25,923 nucleotides of DNA, from positions 1 through 25,923 of the forward strand of contig JBKPDL010000082.1 of NCBI GenBank assembly GCA_046727855.1, in the 5' to 3' direction. Source of the DNA: DASPWV01 sp046727855 (GTDB lineage Bacteria; Acidobacteriota; Vicinamibacteria; Vicinamibacterales; UBA2999). Below are positions 15,427 through 23,748 of the stretch, in pieces (within the stretch, counting starts at the first letter, position 1; every line of letters starts with the position of its first letter). Under the pieces are notes generated by a model that saw only the letters and a list, made by a program, of their open reading frames with translations, did not search any database and was not told where the DNA came from. The position numbers and the translations under genes are program-made.

Positions 15427-15540
15427 ATGACCACTTACGCCGTCGGCTATCTCGTCGGCAGTTTCGTGACAAAATCGATCAATCGATTGCTCGCGAAGCC
15501 GCTCGTACGCGTGGCCCGTCGGAACTCGAGATGACGGAGC
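15427..15540 (+). pseudogene. 5' remnant of an NADPH-dependent FMN reductase-like gene
   Basis: From ATG 15427 the frame reads MTTYAVGYLVGSFVTKSINR then LLAKPLVRVA, the start of a flavodoxin-fold NAD(P)H-dependent FMN reductase (strand, GS-x-x-x-x-S-x-NR phosphate-binding loop, then helix). The frame then stops at 15534. In another frame from 15516 the sequence continues as PSELEMTE, the next part of the same family, so a single missing C in a C run near 15515-15517 explains the break. After that the match ends at the ribosome binding site of the next gene; about 140 residues are gone. Divergent from the selenoprotein gene with 113 bases between starts. Confidence 0.55.
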
Positions 15541-15553
15541 AAGGAAGGATGAG

Positions 15554-16462
15554 ATGGTTTCTCGACGGCAATTCTCGCGAACAGCCGCGGCGGGTTTGAT
15601 TCTGCCGGCATTGACTGGCCGCTGGGTACATGCGTCGCTGATCAACGGCGTCCACGTGGGCGTGCAGACCTACAGTTTTCGGGAACTGGCGCGTCCCGCC
15701 GGCGGCGATGCCGTGGACGCGATCATCGCGGCCATGAAGACGTGCGGACTCGACGAATGCGAGTTGTGGTCGCCGCAGATCGAGCCCGCGTCAACGGCCA
15801 CAACCGCTGAAGCGCGCGAGCAAGCGCGTCAGTCTCTGCGTGAGTGGCGCGTATCGACGCCAGTCGGCCATTTCGCCGACATCAGGAAAAAGTTTGACGC
15901 GGCGGGCATCACCATCTTTGCCTATAACTTGAGCTTCAACGATTCGTTCAGCGACGACGAAATCGATCGCGGGTTCGAGCACGCGCGCGCGCTCGGGGCG
16001 GAGGTGATCACCGCGTCGACAACCTTGGCGGTCGCGAAGCGGCTTGTGCCGTTTGCTGCAAAACATCGCATACCGGTCGCGATGCACAATCACTCGCGTG
16101 TCGACGACCCGAACGAGTTCGCAACGCCCGTCAGCTTCACTACTGCGCTCGCCATGTCGCCGTTGTTCCGCGTGAACCTCGACATCGGGCACTTCACGGC
16201 CGCGGACTTCGATGCGCTGGCGTTCATCGAGGCGCATCACGATCGGATCACGAACCTTCACATCAAGGACCGAAAGAGACACCAGGGTGACAACGTGACG
16301 TGGGGCGAGGGAGATACGCCGATCCGCGAGACCCTGGCCTGGCTGAAGGCACGGCGCTCGCCAATCCGCGCCTATATCGAATACGAATACAAAGGGGCGA
16401 GAGGCGCAGTCGACGAGGTGAAGACATGCCTCGCCTACGTAACAAAGGCGTTGGCGTCGTGA
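15554..16462 (+). CDS. Tat-exported sugar phosphate isomerase/epimerase-like TIM-barrel protein
   Basis: Protein of 302 residues of the xylose-isomerase-like TIM-barrel superfamily. A twin-arginine signal peptide is evident at the start (SRRQFSRTAAAGLILPAL, 3-20). Strand ends carry the usual metal-site residues: ECELWSPQIEP (68-78), HNHSR (178-182), NLDIGHFTA (208-216) and HIKDRKR (236-242), followed by WGEGDTPI. Exported members of this family are common in Acidobacteriota and Planctomycetes and probably act on sugars or sugar derivatives, but the substrate is unknown. The start is supported by AAGGAAGG at 15541-15548. Its 3' end overlaps the convergent radical SAM gene by 28 bases. Confidence 0.87.
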   Translation: MVSRRQFSRTAAAGLILPALTGRWVHASLINGVHVGVQTYSFRELARPAGGDAVDAIIAAMKTCGLDECELWSPQIEPASTATTAEAREQARQSLREWRVSTPVGHFADIRKKFDAAGITIFAYNLSFNDSFSDDEIDRGFEHARALGAEVITASTTLAVAKRLVPFAAKHRIPVAMHNHSRVDDPNEFATPVSFTTALAMSPLFRVNLDIGHFTAADFDALAFIEAHHDRITNLHIKDRKRHQGDNVTWGEGDTPIRETLAWLKARRSPIRAYIEYEYKGARGAVDEVKTCLAYVTKALAS

Positions 16463-17850
16463 TCGCGAGTCGCGAGGCTGGCGTTTGAACGCCTTCCGAA
16501 CTCGCCGAGGATAGTCTCGAGCACCGGCAGCATCATCCCCGCCCGCTTCGCACGGATGACGAGATCCCAGAGCGGCTCGAACTTCTTCCATCCGGCCGCG
16601 TACGTGGCATGCCTCAGCCCCGAAAGCACGTCGCCGTGGGCCGTCGCGCCGCGCCAGATCGATCCCCAGCGATAGAAGGTGCGATAGGCGCGCCAATATC
16701 CGCGTTCGAGTTCCTGCGGTGACATGCGAGCCGGCTGAAAGACGGCATGCCGCGTGTCGTAGAGATCCCAGTCGTGAACGAAGATGCGGCCTTGGCTCGC
16801 GAGTCGCTGATGCAATGCGGTGCCCGGATACGGCGTGAGGATGTGAAACGTCGCGGTCTCGATCCCGTGTTCGATCGCCCACTCGACTGTGCGATCGAAA
16901 ACAGTCGAGTCATCGGCATCCATGCCGAAGACGAAGCTTCCGTTGATCATCACGCCAAGATCGTGAAGGCGGCGAATCGCTTGCGCGTAATCGCGTCGAA
17001 GGTTCTGAAACTTCCGTTGCTCGACGAGGTTGGCCGTCGACAGCGTTTCGAATCCCACGAAGAGGCTGCGCAGGCCGGCCGCCACGGCCCGTTCGAGCAG
17101 TTCCGGCAGGAGCACGGCATTGACCGTCCCTGCGGCCTGCCACAATCGTCCCATGCCGCGCAGACCTTCGAACAATGCGGTTGCAAAACGGCGATCGCCG
17201 AACAGATGGTCGTCCAGGAAATACAGGTGCTTACCGGGCAGCCGGTCGATCTCGGCGAGCGCCGCGTCAACCGATTGTGTGTAGAACGAGCGCCCGCCTT
17301 CGAAAAACGCCTCCTTGTAACAGAAGTCGCAGACGTGCGGACATCCGCGCGACACCACGATCGAGTTGGGTACGAGGTAGAGCCGCCGCTTGATCAGATC
17401 CCGCCGAATCGGGGGGACCCGGGCGAGGGTGCGCGTCTGTGACCTGTATACCGGCTCGGGGCAACGACGACGGAAGTCGGCCAGAAATCGGGGCCAGGTG
17501 TCTTCACCAGGACCTAGAAAGATCGTGTCGGCGTGCGCCGCCGCCTCTTCCGGACAGGATGTGACGTGAAGGCCGCCCAGAGCGACGTGCACACCCCGGC
17601 GCCGATACTGCTCAGCGATGCGATATGCGCGGTATGCCGATGTGATGTAGACCTGGATCACGACGAGATCCGGCCGGTCATCCAATTGAAGCGGCTCGAC
17701 ATGTTCGTCCTGGATTTCAGCCTCATCGCTATCGTCCAGGTACCCGGCGAGTGTGGCGAGGCCAAGCGGCGGAAACAGGGAGTACTTAATCGGGCGCCAC
17801 AGCGGGCTCGTGGCTTCCATCAGAGCGGGCAGGATGAATTTGACCTTCAC
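16435..17850 (-). CDS. B12-binding-domain radical SAM protein
   Basis: Protein of 471 residues. An N-terminal cobalamin-binding-like Rossmann domain (about 1-125; PPLGLATLAGYLDD, DLVVIQVYI, HVALGGLHVTSCPEEA) lacks the DxHxxG motif for base-off B12, as do many members. The radical SAM core has the CX3CX2C cluster motif SRGCPHVCDFC (Cys170, Cys174, Cys177), followed by FLDDHLF, a GFET-type segment (LFVGFETLS) and the NGSFVFGMDADD motif. A C-terminal helical region completes it. Relatives include hopanoid-modifying enzymes (HpnJ, HpnP, HpnR) and magnesium-protoporphyrin cyclase BchE, but this one cannot be assigned a substrate. It starts at GTG 17850 with GGAGG (17858-17862) 7 bases upstream. 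No hopanoid genes are adjacent. Confidence 0.9.
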   Translation of the reverse strand: MKVKFILPALMEATSPLWRPIKYSLFPPLGLATLAGYLDDSDEAEIQDEHVEPLQLDDRPDLVVIQVYITSAYRAYRIAEQYRRRGVHVALGGLHVTSCPEEAAAHADTIFLGPGEDTWPRFLADFRRRCPEPVYRSQTRTLARVPPIRRDLIKRRLYLVPNSIVVSRGCPHVCDFCYKEAFFEGGRSFYTQSVDAALAEIDRLPGKHLYFLDDHLFGDRRFATALFEGLRGMGRLWQAAGTVNAVLLPELLERAVAAGLRSLFVGFETLSTANLVEQRKFQNLRRDYAQAIRRLHDLGVMINGSFVFGMDADDSTVFDRTVEWAIEHGIETATFHILTPYPGTALHQRLASQGRIFVHDWDLYDTRHAVFQPARMSPQELERGYWRAYRTFYRWGSIWRGATAHGDVLSGLRHATYAAGWKKFEPLWDLVIRAKRAGMMLPVLETILGEFGRRSNASLATRDHDANAFVT

Positions 17851-17969
17851 CGGCGGTCCTCCACGCCGGCGAGGATGGGCCGTTTAGCCGTGCCAAGTCT
17901 TCAGAGAGAGGTGACGGTTCGGTGAGATGTGGGTGACAGCCTGCCCGCCCGAAAAACGTACATCCTGTT

Positions 17970-17991
17970 ACAACGGCTGCGCGGGCGTTGT
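17970..17991. promoter_or_regulatory. Inverted repeat, possible operator upstream of the RND efflux operon
   Basis: ACAACG and CGTTGT are exact reverse complements with a 10-base spacer, 43 bases before the adaptor ATG. A TCTAAT sequence at 17994-17999 could be a -10 element just after it. Efflux operons are often controlled by TetR- or MarR-type repressors on such palindromes, but no regulator gene is next to it, so the role is a guess. Confidence 0.3.
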
Positions 17992-18034
17992 GGTCTAATT
18001 GCTCTCAGTTTCCAGCAATTTCAGGACTTTCGTG

Positions 18035-19180
18035 ATGCGTTTCGCTCGTGGTCTCGTTCTCAATTTGATATGGGTCACGACTGTGACGGTGGCAGCCTGC
18101 TCGGACAGCCAGGCGCGCCAGAGTCAGCAGGCGGAGTCCGCGCCTGCGGTGCCTGTCACAGCGGCCGCCGCGGTTCGTAAGGCAATGCCGCTCGAAGTAA
18201 GCGTGATTGGCGCTGTCGAGGCGTATTCGACAGTGGCGGTCCGCGCACAGATAACTGGCGAGCTCACGTCGGTCCACTTCAGGCAAGGTGACGAAGTCGA
18301 GGCCGGGCAGGAGTTGTTCACGCTCGATCGGCGACCGCTCGAAGCGGCACTGCAGCAGGCGACCGCAAACCTAGAACGCGATACCGCGCAAGCGGCAAAT
18401 GCAAAAGTGATCGTCGAGCGCTATGAGCAATTGGTGGAGCGAGGCATTGTCGCGCGCGAACAGCGCGACACCGCGCGCACGACGGTGGCGGCGCTCGAGG
18501 CGACGCTCGCCGCCGACCGGGCTGCGGTCGAGAACGCGAAGGTGCAGCTGCAGTACGCAACGATTCGCGCCCCGATCAGCGGGCGAACGGGCGCGCTGAT
18601 GGTCACCGCCGGGAACCTGGTGCGCGCCAACGATCAGGATCCGCTCGTCACCATCAATCAAGTCACGCCGATCTACGTCTCATTTGCGTTCCCTGAAGCG
18701 TCGTTGGCCGAGTTGCGCCGCTACATGGCGCAAGGCTCGCTGCGTGTCGATGCGCGCCCCGCGCACGCCGAGAACGGAGAGGGTTCTGCCGCCACCGGTC
18801 GTATCACGTTTGTGGACAACGCCGTTGACCAGACCACGGGGACGATCAAGATCAAGGCGACCTTTCCCAACCAGGATCGATGGCTATGGCCCGGCCAGTT
18901 CGTCAACGTCGTTGTTCGCTTGACGACCGAATCTGAGGCGATTGTCGTGCCAACCATCGCGGTGCAGACGGGCCCCGACGGCTTCTACGTTTTCGTTGTC
19001 AAAGCCGATCAGACAGTGGAGTTGCGGCCGGTGACTGTTGCGCGCGTCGCGGGCACCGAGACGCTGATCAAGGACGGGGTCATCGCAGGTGACACGGTCG
19101 TCACCGATGGCCATCTGCGGTTGGTGCCGGGTAGCCGCGTCAACGTGCGCGACGCGGGCGGCGCCAAGGCGGGATCATGA
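18035..19180 (+). CDS. RND efflux periplasmic adaptor lipoprotein
   Basis: Membrane fusion protein of 381 residues. The ATG at 18035 gives a clean lipoprotein signal with lipobox VAAC (Cys22) and has AGGA 8 bases upstream; a TTG at 17999 would add 12 residues and is less likely. Domains in order: barrel-sandwich (lipoyl-like) half with GAVEAYSTVAVRAQITGELT and GDEVEAGQELFTLD, a coiled-coil hairpin (about 110-165, AALQQATANLERDTAQAANA...), YATIRAPISGRTGAL returning to the lipoyl domain, a beta-barrel domain, and a membrane-proximal domain. It links the inner membrane pump to an outer membrane channel. Its stop overlaps the pump start by 4 bases (ATGA). No TolC-like gene lies downstream, so an outer membrane channel must come from elsewhere. 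Confidence 0.93.
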   Translation: MRFARGLVLNLIWVTTVTVAACSDSQARQSQQAESAPAVPVTAAAAVRKAMPLEVSVIGAVEAYSTVAVRAQITGELTSVHFRQGDEVEAGQELFTLDRRPLEAALQQATANLERDTAQAANAKVIVERYEQLVERGIVAREQRDTARTTVAALEATLAADRAAVENAKVQLQYATIRAPISGRTGALMVTAGNLVRANDQDPLVTINQVTPIYVSFAFPEASLAELRRYMAQGSLRVDARPAHAENGEGSAATGRITFVDNAVDQTTGTIKIKATFPNQDRWLWPGQFVNVVVRLTTESEAIVVPTIAVQTGPDGFYVFVVKADQTVELRPVTVARVAGTETLIKDGVIAGDTVVTDGHLRLVPGSRVNVRDAGGAKAGS

Positions 19181-22100
19181 ATTTCGCCGAGCTCTTCATC
19201 AAGCGGCCGATCACGACGACGCTCATCATGTTGGGCATCGCCGTGTTCGGCGTGATGTCCTACCGGCTGCTGCCGGTGAGCGACCTGCCCACCGTCGACT
19301 TTCCCACGATTCAGGTCAACGCCAGTTTGCCCGGTGCGAGCCCGGAGACGATGGCCTCCGCGGTGGCGCTGCCGCTCGAGAAACAGTTCGCGACCATCGC
19401 CGGACTGAGCTCGGTCAACTCGACCAGCTCGCAAGGCAGCACGAACATCACACTGCAGTTCGATCTCAATCGCAACATCGATGCGGCGGCGCAGGACGTG
19501 CAGGCGATGATCGCGCGGGCCGCGCGTCAGCTTCCGCCGCAGATGCCGGCGCCGCCGTCCTACCAGAAGGTGAATCCGGGCGATCAGCCGGTCATCTTCC
19601 TGTCGTTGCGCTCGGCCACGCTTCCGCTCTCCACGGTCAACGAATACGCCGAGACGATCGCGCAGCGCATCTCGATGGTGAGCGGCGTCGCACAAGTGCA
19701 GCTTTTTGGCGCCGCGAAGTATGCCGTACGGGTGGACATCGATCCACGCAAACTGTCGGCACGCGGTATCGGCATCGATGAAGTCGCGTCGGCGATTCAG
19801 AGCGCCAACGTCAATCTGCCCACCGGGACGATGTACGGTCCCGACCGCGCCTTCACGGTGCTCGCGAACGGGCAGTTGACGAAGGCGTCGATGTACGCCC
19901 CGCTCGTGATCGCCTATCGCGGCGGCAATCCGGTGCGGCTCAACGAGGTGGCACGGGTTTACGACGGCATCGAGCAGGACAAGTCGGCAAACTTCTTCCG
20001 CGGGCTGCGCAACATCAACCTTTCGATTCTGAAGCAGCCGGGAACGAACGTGGTAGCGATGGTCGATTCCATCAAGGAGTTGCTGCCGACATTCCGCGAA
20101 CAACTGCCGCCGTCGGTGACCCTCGATGTCCGAACCGACCGCTCGGTCTCCATTCGAGAGTCGGTGCACGACGTTAAGGTGACGCTCTATCTCACGTTCG
20201 TTCTGGTCGTCGCGGTCATCTTCATCTTCCTGCGCAGCGTGACTGCAACGATCATTTCCAGCTTGACGCTGCCGGTCACCATCGTCGCGACATTTGCGGT
20301 GATGTATATGTTCAACTTCAGCCTCGACAACTTGTCGTTGATGGCGCTGACGTTGAGCATCGGCTTCGTCGTGGACAACACCATCGTCATGCTGGAAAAC
20401 ATTGTCCGCCACATGGAGATGGGGAAGACGCCCATGCGGGCGTCGTTCGACGGGTCGAAGGAAGTGGCCTTCACCATCGTCGCCATGACGGTTTCGCTCG
20501 TCGCGATCTTCATCCCTGTTCTCTTCATGGGCGGCCTCGTTGGACGGCTCCTGAACGAGTTTGCCGTCACGATTGGTGTGGCGATCATCGTGTCGGGTTT
20601 CATCTCGATCAGCCTGACGCCGATGTTGTGCAGCCGCTTCCTGAAGCCGCCGCAGAGCCAACGCCATGGTTCGCTCTACAACCTGACCGAACGCGTATTT
20701 GATCGCTGGCTAGGCGCGTACGACTGGTCGCTTCAGCTCAGCCTCAAGCACCGCTTCGTCACCATGGCGGCATCGCTGCTGTTGGTGGGCGGATCGGCGT
20801 ATCTCTTTACCCGCATTCCAAAAGGATTCCTGCCGAGCGAAGACCAGGGCCGCTTTGTCATCACGGTCGAAGGGATTCAAGGGATCGGCTTCGAGGAGAT
20901 GATGCGTCACCAGGCGGAAGTGGCCGAGATCGTCGCGAAGGATCCTGATATCGCGGGGTTCAGCAGCAACGTGGGAGGTGGTGGCGGTGGCGGGGGCGGC
21001 GGCGGTTTGAATCAGGGACGAATCGCGGTTGACTTGAAGCCGCGAAACGAGCGCACGCGCTCCGTCGATCAAATCATCGCGAGTCTTCGCCCAAAGCTGG
21101 CGCAAGTGCCCGGCGTGCGCGTGTTCATGGTCAACCAGCCACCGATCAATCTCGGCGGCCAACAGGGTCCGCGCAGTACCTATCAGTTCACGCTCCAGGA
21201 CACGGACACCGTGGAGCTCTATCGCGCGGCGCCCCTACTCGAGGACAAGATTCGGGCGCTGCCCGGCATCGAGGATGTGAATAGCGATCTGCGTCTCAAC
21301 AACCCGCAGATTCAGATCGACATGGACCGCGACAAGATCTCCGCACTCGGCTTGACCGTCAATCAAGTGGAGACCGCGCTCTACAACGCCTATGGCACGC
21401 GACAAGTGTCCCAGATCTACGCGCCCAACAACCAGTATCAAGTGATCATGGGCGTCGCGCCCGAGTTCCAGCGCGATCCGGCGGCGTTGTCGATGTTGTA
21501 CGTACGCTCGAGCAGCTCGAGCAGCGGCAAGCTCGTGCCGGTGAATACGGTGGCGAAGGTGAGAACGACGGCGGGCCCATTGAGCGTGAGCCACACCGGT
21601 CAGCTCCCATCGGTCACCATTTCGTTCAACCTGCAGCCGGGATACGCGCTCGGCGACGCCGTTTCGCAGATTCAATCGGTTGCGGCCGAAACGCTGCCGG
21701 CAACTGTGTCAACGCGCTTCCAGGGCGCGGCGCAGGCGTTCCAGGATTCGCTGCGCGGCCTCGGCCTCATTCTCATGATGGCGATCGTCGTGATTTACCT
21801 GGTGCTCGGCATCCTCTACGAGAGCTTTACGCAACCGCTCGTCATTCTTTCGGGCCTCCCGTCCGCAGGCTTTGGAGCACTGCTGACCCTGATGCTGTTC
21901 AAGAGCGAGCTCAGTTTGTACGCCTTTGTGGGCGTGATCATGCTCGTCGGTCTGGTCAAAAAGAACGGCATCATGATGGTGGACTTTGCTGCTGTCGCGG
22001 AGCGCGAAGAAGGAAAGACGCCTCTCGAAGCCATTCACCAGGCGTGCCTGGTGCGGTTCCGCCCAATCATGATGACGACCATGTGCGCGCTGGTCGGGAC

Positions 22101-22371
22101 GCTGCCGATCGCGTTTGGATGGGGCGCGGGCGCCGAATCGCGGCGGCCGCTCGGACTCGCGGTTGTCGGCGGTTTGCTGGTCTCGCAGTTGCTGACGCTC
22201 TACATCACACCCGTGTACTACGTCTACATTGAAAACGCCCGCCTGCGGATGATGCGGCGCCGTGCAGCCGCGGCACCGGAGTTCGCCGGCGCGACTGCGC
22301 ATCCAATGCCTGCACTCCCTGAGGCGCCGTCCGCAATACGGCGGTCGCTTGAAGGACCGGGCCGCAGGTAA
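19177..22371 (+). CDS. RND efflux pump, inner membrane subunit (HAE1/MdtB-like)
   Basis: Proton-driven exporter of 1064 residues with the full AcrB-type layout: TM1 after ELFIKRPITTTLIMLG, porter domain, TM2-6, second amphipathic helix, TM7 (about 530-545), second porter domain, TM8-12. TM4 contains GFVVDNTIVMLENIV: Asp400 corresponds to AcrB Asp407 and Asn401 sits where AcrB has Asp408. TM10 contains LVGLVKKNGIMMVDFA with the expected Lys. An 11-Gly run occupies residues 600-610 in the second porter region, a length-variable loop in the family. Sequence is closest in style to multidrug pumps such as MdtB/MdtC, so the substrates are probably organic toxins or antibiotics. Coupled to the adaptor gene. 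Confidence 0.93.
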   Translation: MNFAELFIKRPITTTLIMLGIAVFGVMSYRLLPVSDLPTVDFPTIQVNASLPGASPETMASAVALPLEKQFATIAGLSSVNSTSSQGSTNITLQFDLNRNIDAAAQDVQAMIARAARQLPPQMPAPPSYQKVNPGDQPVIFLSLRSATLPLSTVNEYAETIAQRISMVSGVAQVQLFGAAKYAVRVDIDPRKLSARGIGIDEVASAIQSANVNLPTGTMYGPDRAFTVLANGQLTKASMYAPLVIAYRGGNPVRLNEVARVYDGIEQDKSANFFRGLRNINLSILKQPGTNVVAMVDSIKELLPTFREQLPPSVTLDVRTDRSVSIRESVHDVKVTLYLTFVLVVAVIFIFLRSVTATIISSLTLPVTIVATFAVMYMFNFSLDNLSLMALTLSIGFVVDNTIVMLENIVRHMEMGKTPMRASFDGSKEVAFTIVAMTVSLVAIFIPVLFMGGLVGRLLNEFAVTIGVAIIVSGFISISLTPMLCSRFLKPPQSQRHGSLYNLTERVFDRWLGAYDWSLQLSLKHRFVTMAASLLLVGGSAYLFTRIPKGFLPSEDQGRFVITVEGIQGIGFEEMMRHQAEVAEIVAKDPDIAGFSSNVGGGGGGGGGGGLNQGRIAVDLKPRNERTRSVDQIIASLRPKLAQVPGVRVFMVNQPPINLGGQQGPRSTYQFTLQDTDTVELYRAAPLLEDKIRALPGIEDVNSDLRLNNPQIQIDMDRDKISALGLTVNQVETALYNAYGTRQVSQIYAPNNQYQVIMGVAPEFQRDPAALSMLYVRSSSSSSGKLVPVNTVAKVRTTAGPLSVSHTGQLPSVTISFNLQPGYALGDAVSQIQSVAAETLPATVSTRFQGAAQAFQDSLRGLGLILMMAIVVIYLVLGILYESFTQPLVILSGLPSAGFGALLTLMLFKSELSLYAFVGVIMLVGLVKKNGIMMVDFAAVAEREEGKTPLEAIHQACLVRFRPIMMTTMCALVGTLPIAFGWGAGAESRRPLGLAVVGGLLVSQLLTLYITPVYYVYIENARLRMMRRRAAAAPEFAGATAHPMPALPEAPSAIRRSLEGPGRR

Positions 22372-22425
22372 ACGCACCGTGACGGCAGCAGTCGCAGGCG
22401 ATACGCAGTCCTCGTTTCGCCGAGA

Positions 22426-23607
22426 TCAGCGGCGTTTCGCACGGATGCGCACCAGGTACTGATTTTCCGCGTTAAGGTTGATCAACGACACGAACGCCCG
22501 CCCGTTGTAGGTGCCGATAGTCCCTGACTGCGACAGCGCTGAAACCTCCCATCCCTCTGGCAGCAGCACGGTGTTACGCAAGCCTTTCAGCGTCCGAGCA
22601 AACACGAGGTCGCCGCTCTCAACCGTGTACGCCGCGTCGGAGAGCGTACCCGTAATGCGTAGATGCGCGCTCTGCTTCTCATTTGCGATTGGCACGTCGA
22701 GGGCGACCGTTGTCGCCGCGCCTGATTTCAGTGGCGCCAACGCGCGGGCCGTATCGAGGTCTAACACTTTGAGATCAGTGAGGGGCAGGTAAGTGAGCGT
22801 ATCGAGTGTCGCCGTGGCGCCCTTGCGGTAGTCGCTGTAGCTTTGATCGACCTTGATCCGATGCGTTTCAGGCGGCTCGAGGTCGTACAGCGTCTTCACA
22901 TCGTCGAAGAACATGTCCTCGCCAATCGTCGGCGTGAACGTCGCTGTCGTCTTGCGCGCGTGGATCGTCACGGGATTGCTCTGTCCGCTCGGACTCGCAA
23001 AGGCGAGCTTCAATCGACCAGCTGCGGTCGTCGACATCTGTGCGGCAACGTTGGACGAGATAAACGCGAACCCTTTCGGCAGAAGCACGCCAAGCCGATA
23101 GCCGCTCAGGCTTCGCACCCACACGACATCGTTGCCGTGCATCATGTACGTGCGTGGGTCCCGGTAGGTCTTGTAGATCAGAACACGCCCAATGCCGCCT
23201 TCAGGTACCGGAATAGGCAGCTTGGCGTGGATGGCATGGGTATCCGGATCGTTTTTGTCTTGTTCGTAAGTGAATGGCAGCGGTTTGCCAGTGCGCGGAT
23301 CGTAGACCTCGATGTCGGATCCCTCGCTCCCGCCGCGCGTCGCGTTGAGGAGTTCGGTTGCCCCAACACGCGTTTCCTCCGGCAGAAAGCGGATGCGGAA
23401 CGACTCGCTGCCCGGCTCGAGAATCGAGTACTCGGTATACGCATCCTGTGTGAACAGGCGCGTGAGCGGCGCCGCTGGCCGCAGCGATCCGTCCGGATTT
23501 GTACCGCCCGGGAACGGATTACTGGCACCTCGCTGGCCGACGACGAGACCAGGCACGAGCGCGAACGTGCAACCGGCCGCGATTGCGCGCAAAAGGTGTC
23601 GTGACAT
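22426..23607 (-). CDS. Secreted protein of unknown function
   Basis: Protein of 393 residues. The ATG at 23607 gives a signal peptide (MSRHLLRAIAAGCTFALVPG, cleavage likely after LVVGQ); an upstream ATG at 23640 would add 11 residues. The mature part is almost entirely beta-type: FTQDAYTEYSILEPGSESFR, IEVYDPRTGKPLPFTYEQ, GRVLIYKTYRDPRTYMMHG, LGVLLPKGFAFISSN, and a late LRNTVLLPEGWEVSALS...VSLINLNAENQYLVRIRAKR. It looks like a tandem Ig-like or beta-sandwich extracytoplasmic protein; no catalytic motif was seen and I cannot name the family. Convergent with the RND pump gene (54 bases between stops) and divergent from the kinase gene. Confidence 0.75.
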   Translation of the reverse strand: MSRHLLRAIAAGCTFALVPGLVVGQRGASNPFPGGTNPDGSLRPAAPLTRLFTQDAYTEYSILEPGSESFRIRFLPEETRVGATELLNATRGGSEGSDIEVYDPRTGKPLPFTYEQDKNDPDTHAIHAKLPIPVPEGGIGRVLIYKTYRDPRTYMMHGNDVVWVRSLSGYRLGVLLPKGFAFISSNVAAQMSTTAAGRLKLAFASPSGQSNPVTIHARKTTATFTPTIGEDMFFDDVKTLYDLEPPETHRIKVDQSYSDYRKGATATLDTLTYLPLTDLKVLDLDTARALAPLKSGAATTVALDVPIANEKQSAHLRITGTLSDAAYTVESGDLVFARTLKGLRNTVLLPEGWEVSALSQSGTIGTYNGRAFVSLINLNAENQYLVRIRAKRR

Positions 23608-23617
23608 GGCCGAGAGT

Positions 23618-23623
23618 CTATAA
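23618..23623 (-). promoter_or_regulatory. Possible -10 element for the secreted protein gene
   Basis: The minus strand reads TTATAG, with 10 bases between it and the ATG at 23607, and no Shine-Dalgarno-like sequence between. If used, the transcript would have almost no leader. No matching -35 element is clear. Confidence 0.25.
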
Positions 23624-23748
23624 CACGACGTCGCAAGCATCCCGACTGCGGCCTCGCGATCGGGGCTTTCACGACTTCCTTACGTCTTGCGCGCGGTCCC
23701 TCACGGTATGATGGTGCCTTCCGAGACATAACCAGCAGCCGGATCACG

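Noticed and set aside
15791..16882. 363-residue minus-strand ORF
   Set aside because: It spans parts of two real genes in a wrong frame and has shadow-type composition.
19009..20667. 552-residue minus-strand ORF opposite the efflux genes
   Set aside because: Extremely His/Arg/Asp-rich, no recognisable domain; the opposite strand encodes a complete RND pump.
20970..21007. GGN tract as a tandem repeat locus
   Set aside because: It is short, imperfect and in frame within the pump gene; treated as a Gly loop.
23680..23712. Promoter for the kinase gene (TATGAT at 23707 with TTGCGC at 23687)
   Set aside because: The spacing between the two hexamers is only 14 bases and other pairings give 21; not good enough to list as a feature.
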